Assembly (NCBI RefSeq): GCF_007997215.1
Contig: NZ_VORW01000001.1
Coordinates: 434,001 to 498,000 of the forward strand
Direction of reading: 5' to 3'
Origin: Algoriphagus aquimarinus
GTDB lineage: Bacteria > Bacteroidota > Bacteroidia > Cytophagales > Cyclobacteriaceae
Length of the DNA stretch: 64,000 nt
How positions within the stretch are numbered: the first letter of the stretch is position 1; each line of letters starts with the position of its first letter. Shown piece by piece: positions 1 to 7,209 of this stretch. The notes beneath the pieces are model-generated. The model was not told the DNA's origin, did no database searches, and worked only from the letters and a program-made list of their open reading frames with translations. The position numbers were made by a program, and so were the translations under genes.

Positions 1-262
1 GATAATGGATGCTTACGAAAGACTGCTTTTGGACGCTATGCAAGGAGATGCGACTCTTTACGCAAGAGCAGATGAAGTGGAAGCTGCTTGGAGATTTGTG
101 GATCCAATCTTAAAGTATTGGGAAAATGAAGATGTCCCTACTTACGGCTATGCAGCTGGAACTTGGGGGCCAAGAAATTCTGATGACATGTTCGAAGGTC
201 ATTTTGGCTGGAGAAACCCTGGAAATCGTCTGACTGACGAAACAGGCTTCTGTATTCTATAA
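1..262 (+). CDS. zwf: Glucose-6-phosphate 1-dehydrogenase, C-terminal fragment
   Basis: The reading frame is open from the window edge to a TAA at 260-262 and gives about 86 residues. The stretch DAYERLLLDAMQGD followed by LYARADEVEAAW and a Trp-rich tail (YAAGTWGP) is characteristic of the C-terminal domain of glucose-6-phosphate dehydrogenase, which oxidises glucose 6-phosphate to 6-phosphogluconolactone with NADP+. The catalytic N-terminal Rossmann part lies outside the window, so the true start is not visible; the ATG at 5 is internal. The gene for the next enzyme of the pathway, pgl, follows on the same strand after a 226-base spacer filled with repeats, as expected for an oxidative pentose phosphate cluster. 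Confidence 0.93.
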   Translation, partial: IMDAYERLLLDAMQGDATLYARADEVEAAWRFVDPILKYWENEDVPTYGYAAGTWGPRNSDDMFEGHFGWRNPGNRLTDETGFCIL

Positions 263-265
263 GTT

Positions 266-420
266 TTAAACCGCAAAGGGCACAGAGGATTACGCAGAGA
301 ACGCAGTTTATGATAAACCTTTCGAAAAAAAGGGCTGAAAGCCTGCGATAACATAGCCCAGCCTGAAGGGCTGGGTAAATGATAAATTAACTATCTCAAA
401 GCTCTGAAAGAGCGAAATAG
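266..420. repeat. REP-like cluster of small hairpins in the zwf-pgl spacer
   Basis: The spacer contains three short hairpins in a row: aagggctgaaagcct (329-343), then CCCAGCC/GGCTGGG around a TGAAG-type loop (357-375), then GCTCT-GAA-AGAGC (400-412) followed by gaaatag. A degenerate gc-rich run of cgcagag/cgcaaag words (270-306) precedes them. Short stems with TGAA or GAA loops resemble the intergenic REP-like elements common in Bacteroidota genomes, but copy number cannot be judged from one window. No gene is seen in this spacer. Confidence 0.5.
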
Positions 421-488
421 TAATTCAAACCATTATAGTAAAGTCCCAAATCATGCATATTTAGGGATTTCATAAATCTACTAGACCA

Positions 489-1202
489 ATGACACTTAAT
501 ATATACGACACCAAAGATCAGGTTGCCAAGGAGTTTTCTGAATACTTCAGAGACTTAGCAAAGAGCGATCAAACCATCCACATCGCACTTTCCGGAGGTA
601 GCACGCCCAAGATTATTTTCGATTATTTAGCAGCTCATTTTGGAAGTGAAATCGACTGGTCAAAAATCAACTTCTACTGGGGAGATGAACGCTGCGTAGC
701 ACCCGACGACTCTGAAAGCAATTACAAGATGACTGTGGATCACTTGCTATCGAAGATTGAGATTCCTACGGCAAATATTCATCGAGTTTTGGGAGAAAAT
801 GACCCAGAAAGTGAAGCCGTTCGGTACAGTCAAGTTTTGGACAAAGAGCTTCCAAAATTGAATGATATTCCTCAGTTTGACCTAGTCATGCTAGGAATGG
901 GTGATGATGGACACACTGTTTCTATTTTCCCTGATTCTATTTCACTTTGGGATTCTCCAGAAAACTGTGTCGTAGCTACACACCCTGATTCTGGCCAAAA
1001 GCGGGTAACCATCACTGGTAAAATTGTCAATAATGCCAAAGCAGTTGCCTTCTTAGTAACTGGAGCTGGTAAAGCGGAAAAAGTGCAGGAAATCATCAAA
1101 AAGGACAAGGACTTTGCGCTATATCCAGCAAACTTGGTGCAGCCATCACATGGTGAATTGATCTGGTTTTTGGATAAGGATGCTGCGAAAGGTATAAGAT
1201 AG
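489..1202 (+). CDS. pgl: 6-phosphogluconolactonase
   Basis: A 237-residue cytosolic protein of the usual DevB/Pgl length. It hydrolyses 6-phosphogluconolactone to 6-phosphogluconate, the second step of the oxidative pentose phosphate pathway. Family signatures are visible: the phosphate loop SGGSTP at residues 35-40, the WGDERCV motif in the middle, and GMGDDGHTVSIFP, which carries the catalytic histidine region. The gene follows zwf directly, which supports the role. The ATG at 489 gives a protein that begins as the family does (MTLNIYDTKDQVAKEF), and no better start lies upstream. A rho-independent terminator follows at 1231. Confidence 0.95.
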   Translation: MTLNIYDTKDQVAKEFSEYFRDLAKSDQTIHIALSGGSTPKIIFDYLAAHFGSEIDWSKINFYWGDERCVAPDDSESNYKMTVDHLLSKIEIPTANIHRVLGENDPESEAVRYSQVLDKELPKLNDIPQFDLVMLGMGDDGHTVSIFPDSISLWDSPENCVVATHPDSGQKRVTITGKIVNNAKAVAFLVTGAGKAEKVQEIIKKDKDFALYPANLVQPSHGELIWFLDKDAAKGIR

Positions 1203-1230
1203 CCTCGTTTTAAATACTTGAACATCAATT

Positions 1231-1260
1231 CTGCGGACGCAAACCGCAGGATTTTTTTTT
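1231..1260 (+). terminator. Rho-independent terminator after pgl
   Basis: Stem CTGCGG (1231-1236) pairs with CCGCAG (1244-1249) and is followed by nine T residues (1252-1260). It lies 29 bases after the pgl stop codon. Confidence 0.8.
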
Positions 1261-1350
1261 GCTTTTCCCCCCAGTATTCAGGTCTGCTAAAACTTAATTC
1301 CTCAGCAACTTGTTGTGAGCTCATAAGAAAACTATTAACCAATCATTATA

Positions 1351-2400
1351 ATGACACAAGTAAAATCATATGCAGCGCAGAAAGCTGATCAACCACTTGC
1401 ACCTTTTGATCTAGAAAGACGTACTCCAGGCCCAACAGATGTAGAAATCGAAATATTGTATTGCGGAGTATGTCACTCAGACATTCATACAGCTCGAAAT
1501 GAATGGGGAGGGACAATGTATCCAGTAGTTCCAGGTCACGAGATCGTTGGCAAAGTATCTTCAGTGGGTTCTGATGTCACCAAACATAAAGTAGGCGACA
1601 CGGTAGGTGTTGGATGTTTTGTTGATTCATGTGGACATTGTAATAATTGCGCAGAAGACTTGGAGCAATACTGTGAAAACGGTAACTCTCAGACATATAA
1701 TGCATTCCTTCAGGATAAAAAAACTATCACCTATGGGGGATACTCCACTCATATCGTGGTAACTGAAAAGTTTGTATTAAGCGTATCAGATAAGTTACCA
1801 CTTGAAGCTGTGGCTCCTTTGCTTTGTGCTGGGATTACGACCTATTCACCTTTGAAGCATTGGAATGTAAAAGCAGGTGATAAAGTTGCTGTGGTAGGAT
1901 TGGGAGGACTAGGTCACATGGCAGTGAAGATTGCTGCGGCAATGGGAGCAGAAGTGACCATGCTAAGCAGATCTCCTGAAAAAGCTAAGGATGCCGATGC
2001 CCTCGGAGCTCATCATTTCGAGCTGACTACAAATCCTGAGAATATGAAAAAGATGGCAAGCTCTTTCAATTTGATTATTGACACTGTTTCAGGTCAACAT
2101 GATTACAATTCCTACCTCTCTTTATTGAAGACAGACGGTACGATGGTTCTTTTGGGTGTACCTCCTGAAATGGAACATATCCATGCAGGTTCACTGATTT
2201 TCGGAAGAAAAAGTCTAGTGGGTTCTCTTGTAGGTGGCATCAAAGAAACTCAGGAAATGTTGGACTTCTGTGCTGAGCACAATATTGTCTCTGATGTAGA
2301 AGTGATCTCTATCGATAAAATCAATGAAGCATACGAGCGCACCATCGCAGGTGATGTTCACTACCGATTTGTGATTGATATGGCTTCTTTGAAAAATTAA
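1351..2400 (+). CDS. Zinc-dependent NADP(H) alcohol dehydrogenase, cinnamyl alcohol dehydrogenase/YahK type
   Basis: A 349-residue medium-chain dehydrogenase. The catalytic zinc site is formed by C41 in CGVCHSD and the GHE motif at H63-E64; the structural zinc loop has C94, C97, C100 and C108. The Rossmann fingerprint GLGGLGH is followed by a strand ending in SRS, which favours NADP(H) over NAD(H). Such enzymes reduce a broad range of aldehydes to alcohols in the cytosol, and the physiological substrate cannot be told from sequence. The gene stands alone between two terminators and faces a convergent nitroreductase, so it is probably monocistronic. Confidence 0.9.
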   Translation: MTQVKSYAAQKADQPLAPFDLERRTPGPTDVEIEILYCGVCHSDIHTARNEWGGTMYPVVPGHEIVGKVSSVGSDVTKHKVGDTVGVGCFVDSCGHCNNCAEDLEQYCENGNSQTYNAFLQDKKTITYGGYSTHIVVTEKFVLSVSDKLPLEAVAPLLCAGITTYSPLKHWNVKAGDKVAVVGLGGLGHMAVKIAAAMGAEVTMLSRSPEKAKDADALGAHHFELTTNPENMKKMASSFNLIIDTVSGQHDYNSYLSLLKTDGTMVLLGVPPEMEHIHAGSLIFGRKSLVGSLVGGIKETQEMLDFCAEHNIVSDVEVISIDKINEAYERTIAGDVHYRFVIDMASLKN

Positions 2401-2413
2401 GAAGTGAACACAT

Positions 2414-2458
2414 AAAAAAACGGCAATGATTGATTTCATTGCCGTTTTTGTTTTTTTA
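2414..2458. terminator. Bidirectional terminator between adh and nitroreductase
   Basis: Stem AAACGGCAATGA (about 2418-2429) pairs with TCATTGCCGTTT (2436-2447), with A-rich sequence before and T-rich sequence after, so it can serve both the + strand dehydrogenase gene and the - strand nitroreductase gene whose stop is at 2464. Confidence 0.85.
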
Positions 2459-2463
2459 AGAGA

Positions 2464-3066
2464 TTACTCTCTAATCCAAGCTACTTTTTCATCCATAGAA
2501 TCTCTTTTGCCTTCCGGCCAATTATCCGTTGCTGGTTTGGCTACATAGAAAAAGCCCATTAAAGCATCTTCACCTTCCAGACCGTAGTCTTCTCTAGCTT
2601 CTTGCCAGAATGTCGGCCCACCTGTTCCCCAATATGCTGCCAACCCATGAGCAGAAGCAGTTAAGTACATGTTTTGAACTGCCATAGAAACTGCAGCAAT
2701 CTCTTCCATCAATGGAATGCCTTCAGATCTTTTCAAGATGATAGCGATCATATGCGATGCTTTCAGTGGCCCTTGCTTAAATTTCTGATAAGTCGCTTCC
2801 AAAAATGGCGTCCCATTTTTCTCAGCGCGAAGCTTATACATGTCCGCCTGATAGTCTGCAAATTTCTTCAAACCATCTCCTGTGTACACGATAAACCTCC
2901 AAGGCTGAGTTAACTTGTGCGTAGGAGCCCAACGCGCATTTTCTAATAACTCCTCGATGACAGCATCATCTACTGGATCATTTTCTTTGAACTGCGCCGC
3001 AAACATGGATCTACGTCCACGGATAATTTTATTTACTTCTTCGATGTTGAAATCAGGCTTTTGCAT
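2464..3066 (-). CDS. Nitroreductase family FMN oxidoreductase
   Basis: A 200-residue flavoprotein of the nitroreductase fold. It starts with an RGRRSM segment (residues 17-22) that corresponds to the FMN-phosphate-binding RRS motif. It continues with APTHKLTQPWRF, the substrate-pocket region, and ends with GLAAYWGTGG, which packs on the flavin. Members reduce nitroaromatics, quinones or enones with NAD(P)H; the in vivo substrate is unknown here. The protein is close to the short RydA/YdjA-like subgroup in length. It is transcribed alone toward the terminator at 2414-2458. Confidence 0.88.
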   Translation of the reverse strand: MQKPDFNIEEVNKIIRGRRSMFAAQFKENDPVDDAVIEELLENARWAPTHKLTQPWRFIVYTGDGLKKFADYQADMYKLRAEKNGTPFLEATYQKFKQGPLKASHMIAIILKRSEGIPLMEEIAAVSMAVQNMYLTASAHGLAAYWGTGGPTFWQEAREDYGLEGEDALMGFFYVAKPATDNWPEGKRDSMDEKVAWIRE

Positions 3067-3113
3067 ATAATATGGTAATAGTTAATTCAAGTATTGAATG
3101 TGGTTAAGGATTA

Positions 3114-3437
3114 TTAATCGACAAAAGTTTCCTTGATCACAGATTTACATTTTCTTATTTCTTGCGGTTTTAGCTTATCAAAGACTTTGATGATTCTTGA
3201 TCTATCAATCGTCCGAACTTGATCTATAGCTATCATCCCTTTTTTGCTATCATGATATACAGCAACTCGGGTAGGGTATTTCTTTAGGTTAGTTGTCATC
3301 GGAGCGATCACAATTGTCTGGAGATGATGGTTCATTTCATCTGGTGAAATAACGACACAGGGCCTTGTCTTTCTGATTTCACTTCCTATCGTAGGATCCA
3401 GATTGACCAATACAATGAGGTACTGAATTATTTCCAT
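3114..3437 (-). CDS. mazF: MazF/PemK-family toxin (mRNA endoribonuclease)
   Basis: A 107-residue protein of MazF size. It contains the conserved GSEIRKTRPCVVIS segment (start of the SH3-like barrel), TTNLKKYPTRV, and GMIAIDQVRTIDRSRI, which correspond to the RNA-binding and catalytic positions (Arg and Ser/Thr) of MazF. Such toxins cleave mRNA at short sequence motifs when the antitoxin is degraded. The start codon overlaps the end of the upstream mazE gene by 10 bases, the classic translational coupling of antitoxin and toxin. The N-terminal Pro or Val turn common in MazF is here MEIIQYLIVLVNLDP, so the family is secure although the exact cleavage specificity is not. Confidence 0.9.
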   Translation of the reverse strand: MEIIQYLIVLVNLDPTIGSEIRKTRPCVVISPDEMNHHLQTIVIAPMTTNLKKYPTRVAVYHDSKKGMIAIDQVRTIDRSRIIKVFDKLKPQEIRKCKSVIKETFVD

Positions 3438-3673
3438 TCCTCCAGATTTTCATCCTCCAATACATCATCGATCAACAGCTGATCATCACCTTGGGCATGC
3501 ATTTCAGCAAAAGAATCTCCCCATCCCTCACGAACAGTTTTTATGGGTTTCAAAATAATCTGATCCTCTTCAAGTATGATTTCAACCTTATCGATTAAGC
3601 CATACTTTTCAATAATCGTTTTAGGTAGTCTGAGACCTTTAGAATTACCGATTTGAATAATTGATGCTTCCAT
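3428..3673 (-). CDS. mazE: MazE-family antitoxin (AbrB/SpoVT-type DNA-binding)
   Basis: An 81-residue protein. Residues 1-45 form a swapped-hairpin AbrB/MazE domain (IIQIGNSKGLRLPKTIIEKY), the DNA-binding part. The acidic C-terminal tail (DDVLEDENLEEW) is the typical flexible segment that binds and blocks the toxin. It precedes and overlaps mazF, and is expected to repress its own promoter together with the toxin. A perfect 14-bp palindrome overlapping a promoter -7 element lies just upstream of the ATG and is a good operator candidate. Confidence 0.9.
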   Translation of the reverse strand: MEASIIQIGNSKGLRLPKTIIEKYGLIDKVEIILEEDQIILKPIKTVREGWGDSFAEMHAQGDDQLLIDDVLEDENLEEWK

Positions 3674-3683
3674 AATTTCCTAA

Positions 3684-3701
3684 TTTGTAATTACAAAGTT
3701 A
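3684..3701 (-). promoter_or_regulatory. Candidate mazEF promoter and operator
   Basis: A perfect palindrome TTTGTAATTACAAA lies at 3684-3697, ten bases before the mazE ATG. On the - strand it overlaps TAACTTTG (3694-3701), which matches the Bacteroidota -7 consensus TAnnTTTG. No clear TTTG -33 box is present at 19 bases. The overlap is what an autorepressing MazE-MazF complex would need. The palindrome and motif are seen; the operator function is inferred. Confidence 0.5.
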
Positions 3702-3748
3702 TAACATATTTTCTATGTTGACTATTTACTCTCAAGTAATGTAATGCC

Positions 3749-4468
3749 TCAGTCCAACCTTCCAGTCAATAGCTGTTTCCTTAATTCTGGATCAAATTTC
3801 TCTATCGCATACCTCAAAGCAGTCCGAGGCATGGTCGTGTAGTGCTTTCTTAAAAAACTCATTTCTACTTCAAAATCTTTATTGCCTATTTCCCGAAGCA
3901 TCCAACCAACTGCTTTATGAATCAGGTCATGCGAATGATAAAGTAGCTTCTCAGCCAGAGCCAAAGCATCATCAAAATATCCTCGCTTAATCCAGTAATA
4001 ACAACTGATCATTGCCACTCGCTGCCTCCACAAATGATCCGAATCCGCTAATTCATAAAAGAGAGATTTTTCTTTATTCAAATAATAATGCCCGAGAATA
4101 TGATGGCAAGAGCTATCTACTAAGTCCCAGTTATTTACAGAATCAAGCTGCGACAAATAAAAATCCACCAATTCCTTATGTTCTGCCTCACTTTTCAATT
4201 TCTGGTAACGGTAAACAAGAATATAGACAGCAGTGAGTCTCACTTCATGATGGACATCCTGAAGAAGTTCCGCTATTTCAGCATACCTTATCTCTTTGAA
4301 AACTGCTTTAGCTACTTTCCTTTGCTCGGGAACAATCACTCCAAGAAACTGATCACCTTCACCATATTCGCCGGGGCCGGACTTGAAGAATCGCGGGAAA
4401 AATGCTGCTTTCTCAGGAATGGCCTTATCCGAAAGTGAAGCTTTGATTTGTTCTGTTAAAAGGCTCAT
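3749..4468 (-). CDS. DNA alkylation repair protein, AlkD-like HEAT-repeat glycosylase
   Basis: A 239-residue all-helical protein. It has the AlkD-family region VNNWDLVDSSCHHILGHYY, which contains the conserved Trp and Asp around the base-flipping site, then WRQRVAMISCYYWIKRG and the helix KAVGWMLREIG. These proteins excise positively charged alkylated bases (3-methyladenine, 7-methylguanine) without flipping them into a pocket. The gene lies 28 bases downstream of the large outer membrane receptor gene on the same strand, and may be read through from it, but there is no functional link that I can see. Catalytic Asp assignment is by family alignment from memory. Confidence 0.85.
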   Translation of the reverse strand: MSLLTEQIKASLSDKAIPEKAAFFPRFFKSGPGEYGEGDQFLGVIVPEQRKVAKAVFKEIRYAEIAELLQDVHHEVRLTAVYILVYRYQKLKSEAEHKELVDFYLSQLDSVNNWDLVDSSCHHILGHYYLNKEKSLFYELADSDHLWRQRVAMISCYYWIKRGYFDDALALAEKLLYHSHDLIHKAVGWMLREIGNKDFEVEMSFLRKHYTTMPRTALRYAIEKFDPELRKQLLTGRLD

Positions 4469-4496
4469 GTGTAAAAGTAGGAAACCTTATACTTTT

Positions 4497-6935
4497 CTAA
4501 AAATCATCACCACCATCTCCTCCTTCTCTACTGCTCCTGTTTTCGCCAGCCTTCTCTTTGAATCCTCCAAATCTATAGGTAAATGCAAGAGTCCCAACAC
4601 GAGTTTCTCGTTGGAATACCCGCTTCTCATCAAACCTAGGATTGTCCGTAGTAATTCTGAAATTTCTGGTATTGAAGATATCACTCACATTTACAGACAC
4701 GGTGGCTTTTCCGTCGAGAAAGTCCTTACGCAAGCCCATATTCAAACTATACTGGGGTTCGATTTGTCCTTGTGGCAGCACTATCGGGCCTCGATAATTC
4801 CCTTGTGCCTGTACACTAAACCAATTCGGGATCAACCAATTTGCGAGCAAATTCAAGGTCCAACTGAAATTCTCATTGCTGAAATCTTGCTCTATGTTTT
4901 CCGCATTGATTTTAGAATAAAATAGATTTCCAGTCAAAGTAGCATCAAGATTATTGAAGACTTGAATCTGATTGATCAACTCAAAACCAGTACTGGATCT
5001 CGTATCTGCATTTTGTCTGCTTTGAATCGCAACGTTATCATCCGTTAGAATCGTGATTCGAGTTTCCACATCCGTACTGAAACGATGGTATACCGTCGCA
5101 TTCAGCAAGTACTTGTCCCAGCCTTTCATATAGCCTACTTCATAGCTGTCAGTAAATTCTGGTTGTAGGTATGGGTTACCAATACTAAAATTGTACTGAT
5201 CCCTCACTCTATAAATAGGTGCCAAATCCCAGATACTTGGCCTGGAAATTCTTCTGGTATAATTCAGCGTAAGTTCATTCTCCGGCGCGATGGTATAACT
5301 CAAAAATGCACTTGGAAAGACATTGAAGTAATTATTAGGAATGCTCTCTTTATTCCTAGCAGTTTCACCTAAAGTCTCGGTGTATTCACCCCTCAAACCA
5401 AGCTGATAGCCAAATTTCCCCTTAGTATTTCTATAAGTAAAATAAGCCGCATAGACGTGCTCATCAAAATCGTAAGTATCAGTCAGGGAATCAACCACTG
5501 CAGGTTCGAAGTCAGTAAACTCATCGCCCTGAGCAAATCGCTGGCTCCATTTCCAGTTTCCAATTGTAGCCTTCAGGCCAGTTTCTATAGACGCTCCATT
5601 CCTGAATGGCTTCTCATAGTCCAGCTGAGCTACGTATAGATTACTCGTTCTAGGACGATCATTTGATTGAGTCAATCGCTTGGCAGGCTCTGAATTTCCA
5701 TCTGCGTCTATAAACTCCTGGTTATAAAACTCCGTTTGTTCACGGTTGTCATAAGAATAGGAAAGTGAGGTGTATAGTTTTTGCCCAAGTGAATCTATAT
5801 CCCAAGTGTAATTTATACCTCCTTCATAGTTAGAACTCTTACTCAGTTCATCATTGACCCTCATAGAGCTTGAATCCAATAAACCGGTTACACTCAAATT
5901 ACGCTGCATGATATCGGCATATTCTACTTCATCATCGAAATTGCCCTGGAAATACACTCCCAACAATGCTCTATCAGAAATATTGTAATCCACTCCTGCT
6001 CTAATTAAATGTGTCTTTTCTACTTCATAGCCATCCTGAACTTGCTCTAGTCTAGGAGAAAATCCATCCAGGTAATTATTCCTGCTTCCTTCACCATTCT
6101 CCCGCTGTCTTCTATTCTGCCAATTGTAAGAGGTGTAGAAATTGGCCTTTTCTGTTCCGTAATTCAAGTTTACGCCCGCTTGATATTTTTCACGGGTACC
6201 GACCGAAGCATTTACTTGTCCATTGAAACCTGTTTTTTCATTTTTCTTCAAAACAATATTGATTATCCCGCCTACACCTGTGGCGTCGTATCGGGAAGAT
6301 GGATTAGTAATCAATTCTACTGACTTGATACTATTAGCAGGAAATTGCGACAAAATACTCTCTGCATCATCGCCAGAAAGATTTGAAGGACGACCATTGA
6401 TATAGATCAGAATATTACCGCTGCCGCGCATGGTGATCCCTCCCTCGTCATCCACTTGAATAGAAGGCAAAGTACTAAGTAATTGCGAGGCTGTTTGACC
6501 TTCTGCTACGATGCTGTTTTCTACATTATAGGTACGCTTGTCGATATCGGATTCAAACATGGAAGTAACTCCCTCAACTACTACTTCTTGAAGATTTTGC
6601 GCATCTTCCTCAAGTGTGATTGTTCCAAGATTGACAGAGTTTTTATTTACACCTAGGTTAATTTTTTCATAAAACTCCAAGTAACCAATAAATCCTACCC
6701 TCAAAATATAATGTCCAGCAGTCGTAGAAAACTCAAAACTCCCATCTAAATCACTCATTCCCCCAGTGACAACTGCCGAATCCATAGGTGACAATAAAGC
6801 AATATTCGCAAACTCAAGAGCTGCTTCGCGCTTTCCATCCATCACTTTGCCTTTTACTCGAATCTCTTGAGCGAAGGCATCCAAGGACGACATCATAAAA
6901 AATATAATTATTGATAAGGGGGAAAATTTATTCAT
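4497..6935 (-). CDS. TonB-receptor-like outer membrane beta-barrel protein
   Basis: An 812-residue outer membrane protein. The ATG at 6935 is preferred because it starts a good signal peptide (MNKFSPLSIIIFFMMSS... cut after AFAQ); a longer reading to 7004 adds 23 residues before it. After the signal come a carboxypeptidase-D-like regulatory (CNA_B-like) domain of about 85 residues, a plug-like domain (LLSTLPSIQVDDEGGITMRG and SVELITNPSSRYDATG), and then a barrel with many alternating aromatic strands ending in F-T-Y-R-F before a Gly/Arg/Asp-rich tail. This is the OMP_b-brl_3 type of Bacteroidota receptor. No SusD-like partner is adjacent, so a glycan PUL is unlikely. The ligand is unknown. 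Confidence 0.88.
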   Translation of the reverse strand: MNKFSPLSIIIFFMMSSLDAFAQEIRVKGKVMDGKREAALEFANIALLSPMDSAVVTGGMSDLDGSFEFSTTAGHYILRVGFIGYLEFYEKINLGVNKNSVNLGTITLEEDAQNLQEVVVEGVTSMFESDIDKRTYNVENSIVAEGQTASQLLSTLPSIQVDDEGGITMRGSGNILIYINGRPSNLSGDDAESILSQFPANSIKSVELITNPSSRYDATGVGGIINIVLKKNEKTGFNGQVNASVGTREKYQAGVNLNYGTEKANFYTSYNWQNRRQRENGEGSRNNYLDGFSPRLEQVQDGYEVEKTHLIRAGVDYNISDRALLGVYFQGNFDDEVEYADIMQRNLSVTGLLDSSSMRVNDELSKSSNYEGGINYTWDIDSLGQKLYTSLSYSYDNREQTEFYNQEFIDADGNSEPAKRLTQSNDRPRTSNLYVAQLDYEKPFRNGASIETGLKATIGNWKWSQRFAQGDEFTDFEPAVVDSLTDTYDFDEHVYAAYFTYRNTKGKFGYQLGLRGEYTETLGETARNKESIPNNYFNVFPSAFLSYTIAPENELTLNYTRRISRPSIWDLAPIYRVRDQYNFSIGNPYLQPEFTDSYEVGYMKGWDKYLLNATVYHRFSTDVETRITILTDDNVAIQSRQNADTRSSTGFELINQIQVFNNLDATLTGNLFYSKINAENIEQDFSNENFSWTLNLLANWLIPNWFSVQAQGNYRGPIVLPQGQIEPQYSLNMGLRKDFLDGKATVSVNVSDIFNTRNFRITTDNPRFDEKRVFQRETRVGTLAFTYRFGGFKEKAGENRSSREGGDGGDDF

Positions 6936-7209
6936 AACAACAGATAGAAGCAGTTTAGGTAATAGTGGAAAATCTGAAAAAGATTTTAAATGATTAATTA
7001 TCAATCAATTACAACCGAATCTCTATATAGTAACCTCTAAATCAGCTGAAGGTTTCGCTTTTCTGGGAAAACTTGTTCTATGGGAAAATGTCTGGATAAC
7101 ATGAATTTTATCCGTTCAAGCGGTAGTCTATTTGTCAAACTTAAAGCAGGTAACTCTTCATAAAAAGATATAAATAGCCTGTTGATTATTGATTTACTTA
7201 CCTTTAAAA
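6936..7209. other. Divergent intergenic region between receptor and sensor kinase
   Basis: A 274-base A+T-rich spacer separates the divergently transcribed receptor and kinase genes. It must hold both promoters. I see no clear TAnnTTTG element, strong hairpin or convincing small gene in it; a 64-codon - strand reading frame at 7037-7231 has no recognisable features. Confidence 0.4.

Noticed and set aside
872..1342. 156-codon - strand reading frame antisense to pgl
   Set aside because: It lies opposite a well-identified gene and its translation has no family features; treated as a shadow frame.
4383..4925. 180-codon + strand frame antisense to the receptor and AlkD-like genes
   Set aside because: It overlaps two well-supported genes on the other strand and has an odd composition with no recognisable motif.
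7189..7209. TTG start at 7189 for the histidine kinase
   Set aside because: The ATG at 7210 begins a clean signal peptide; the seven extra codons add nothing recognisable.
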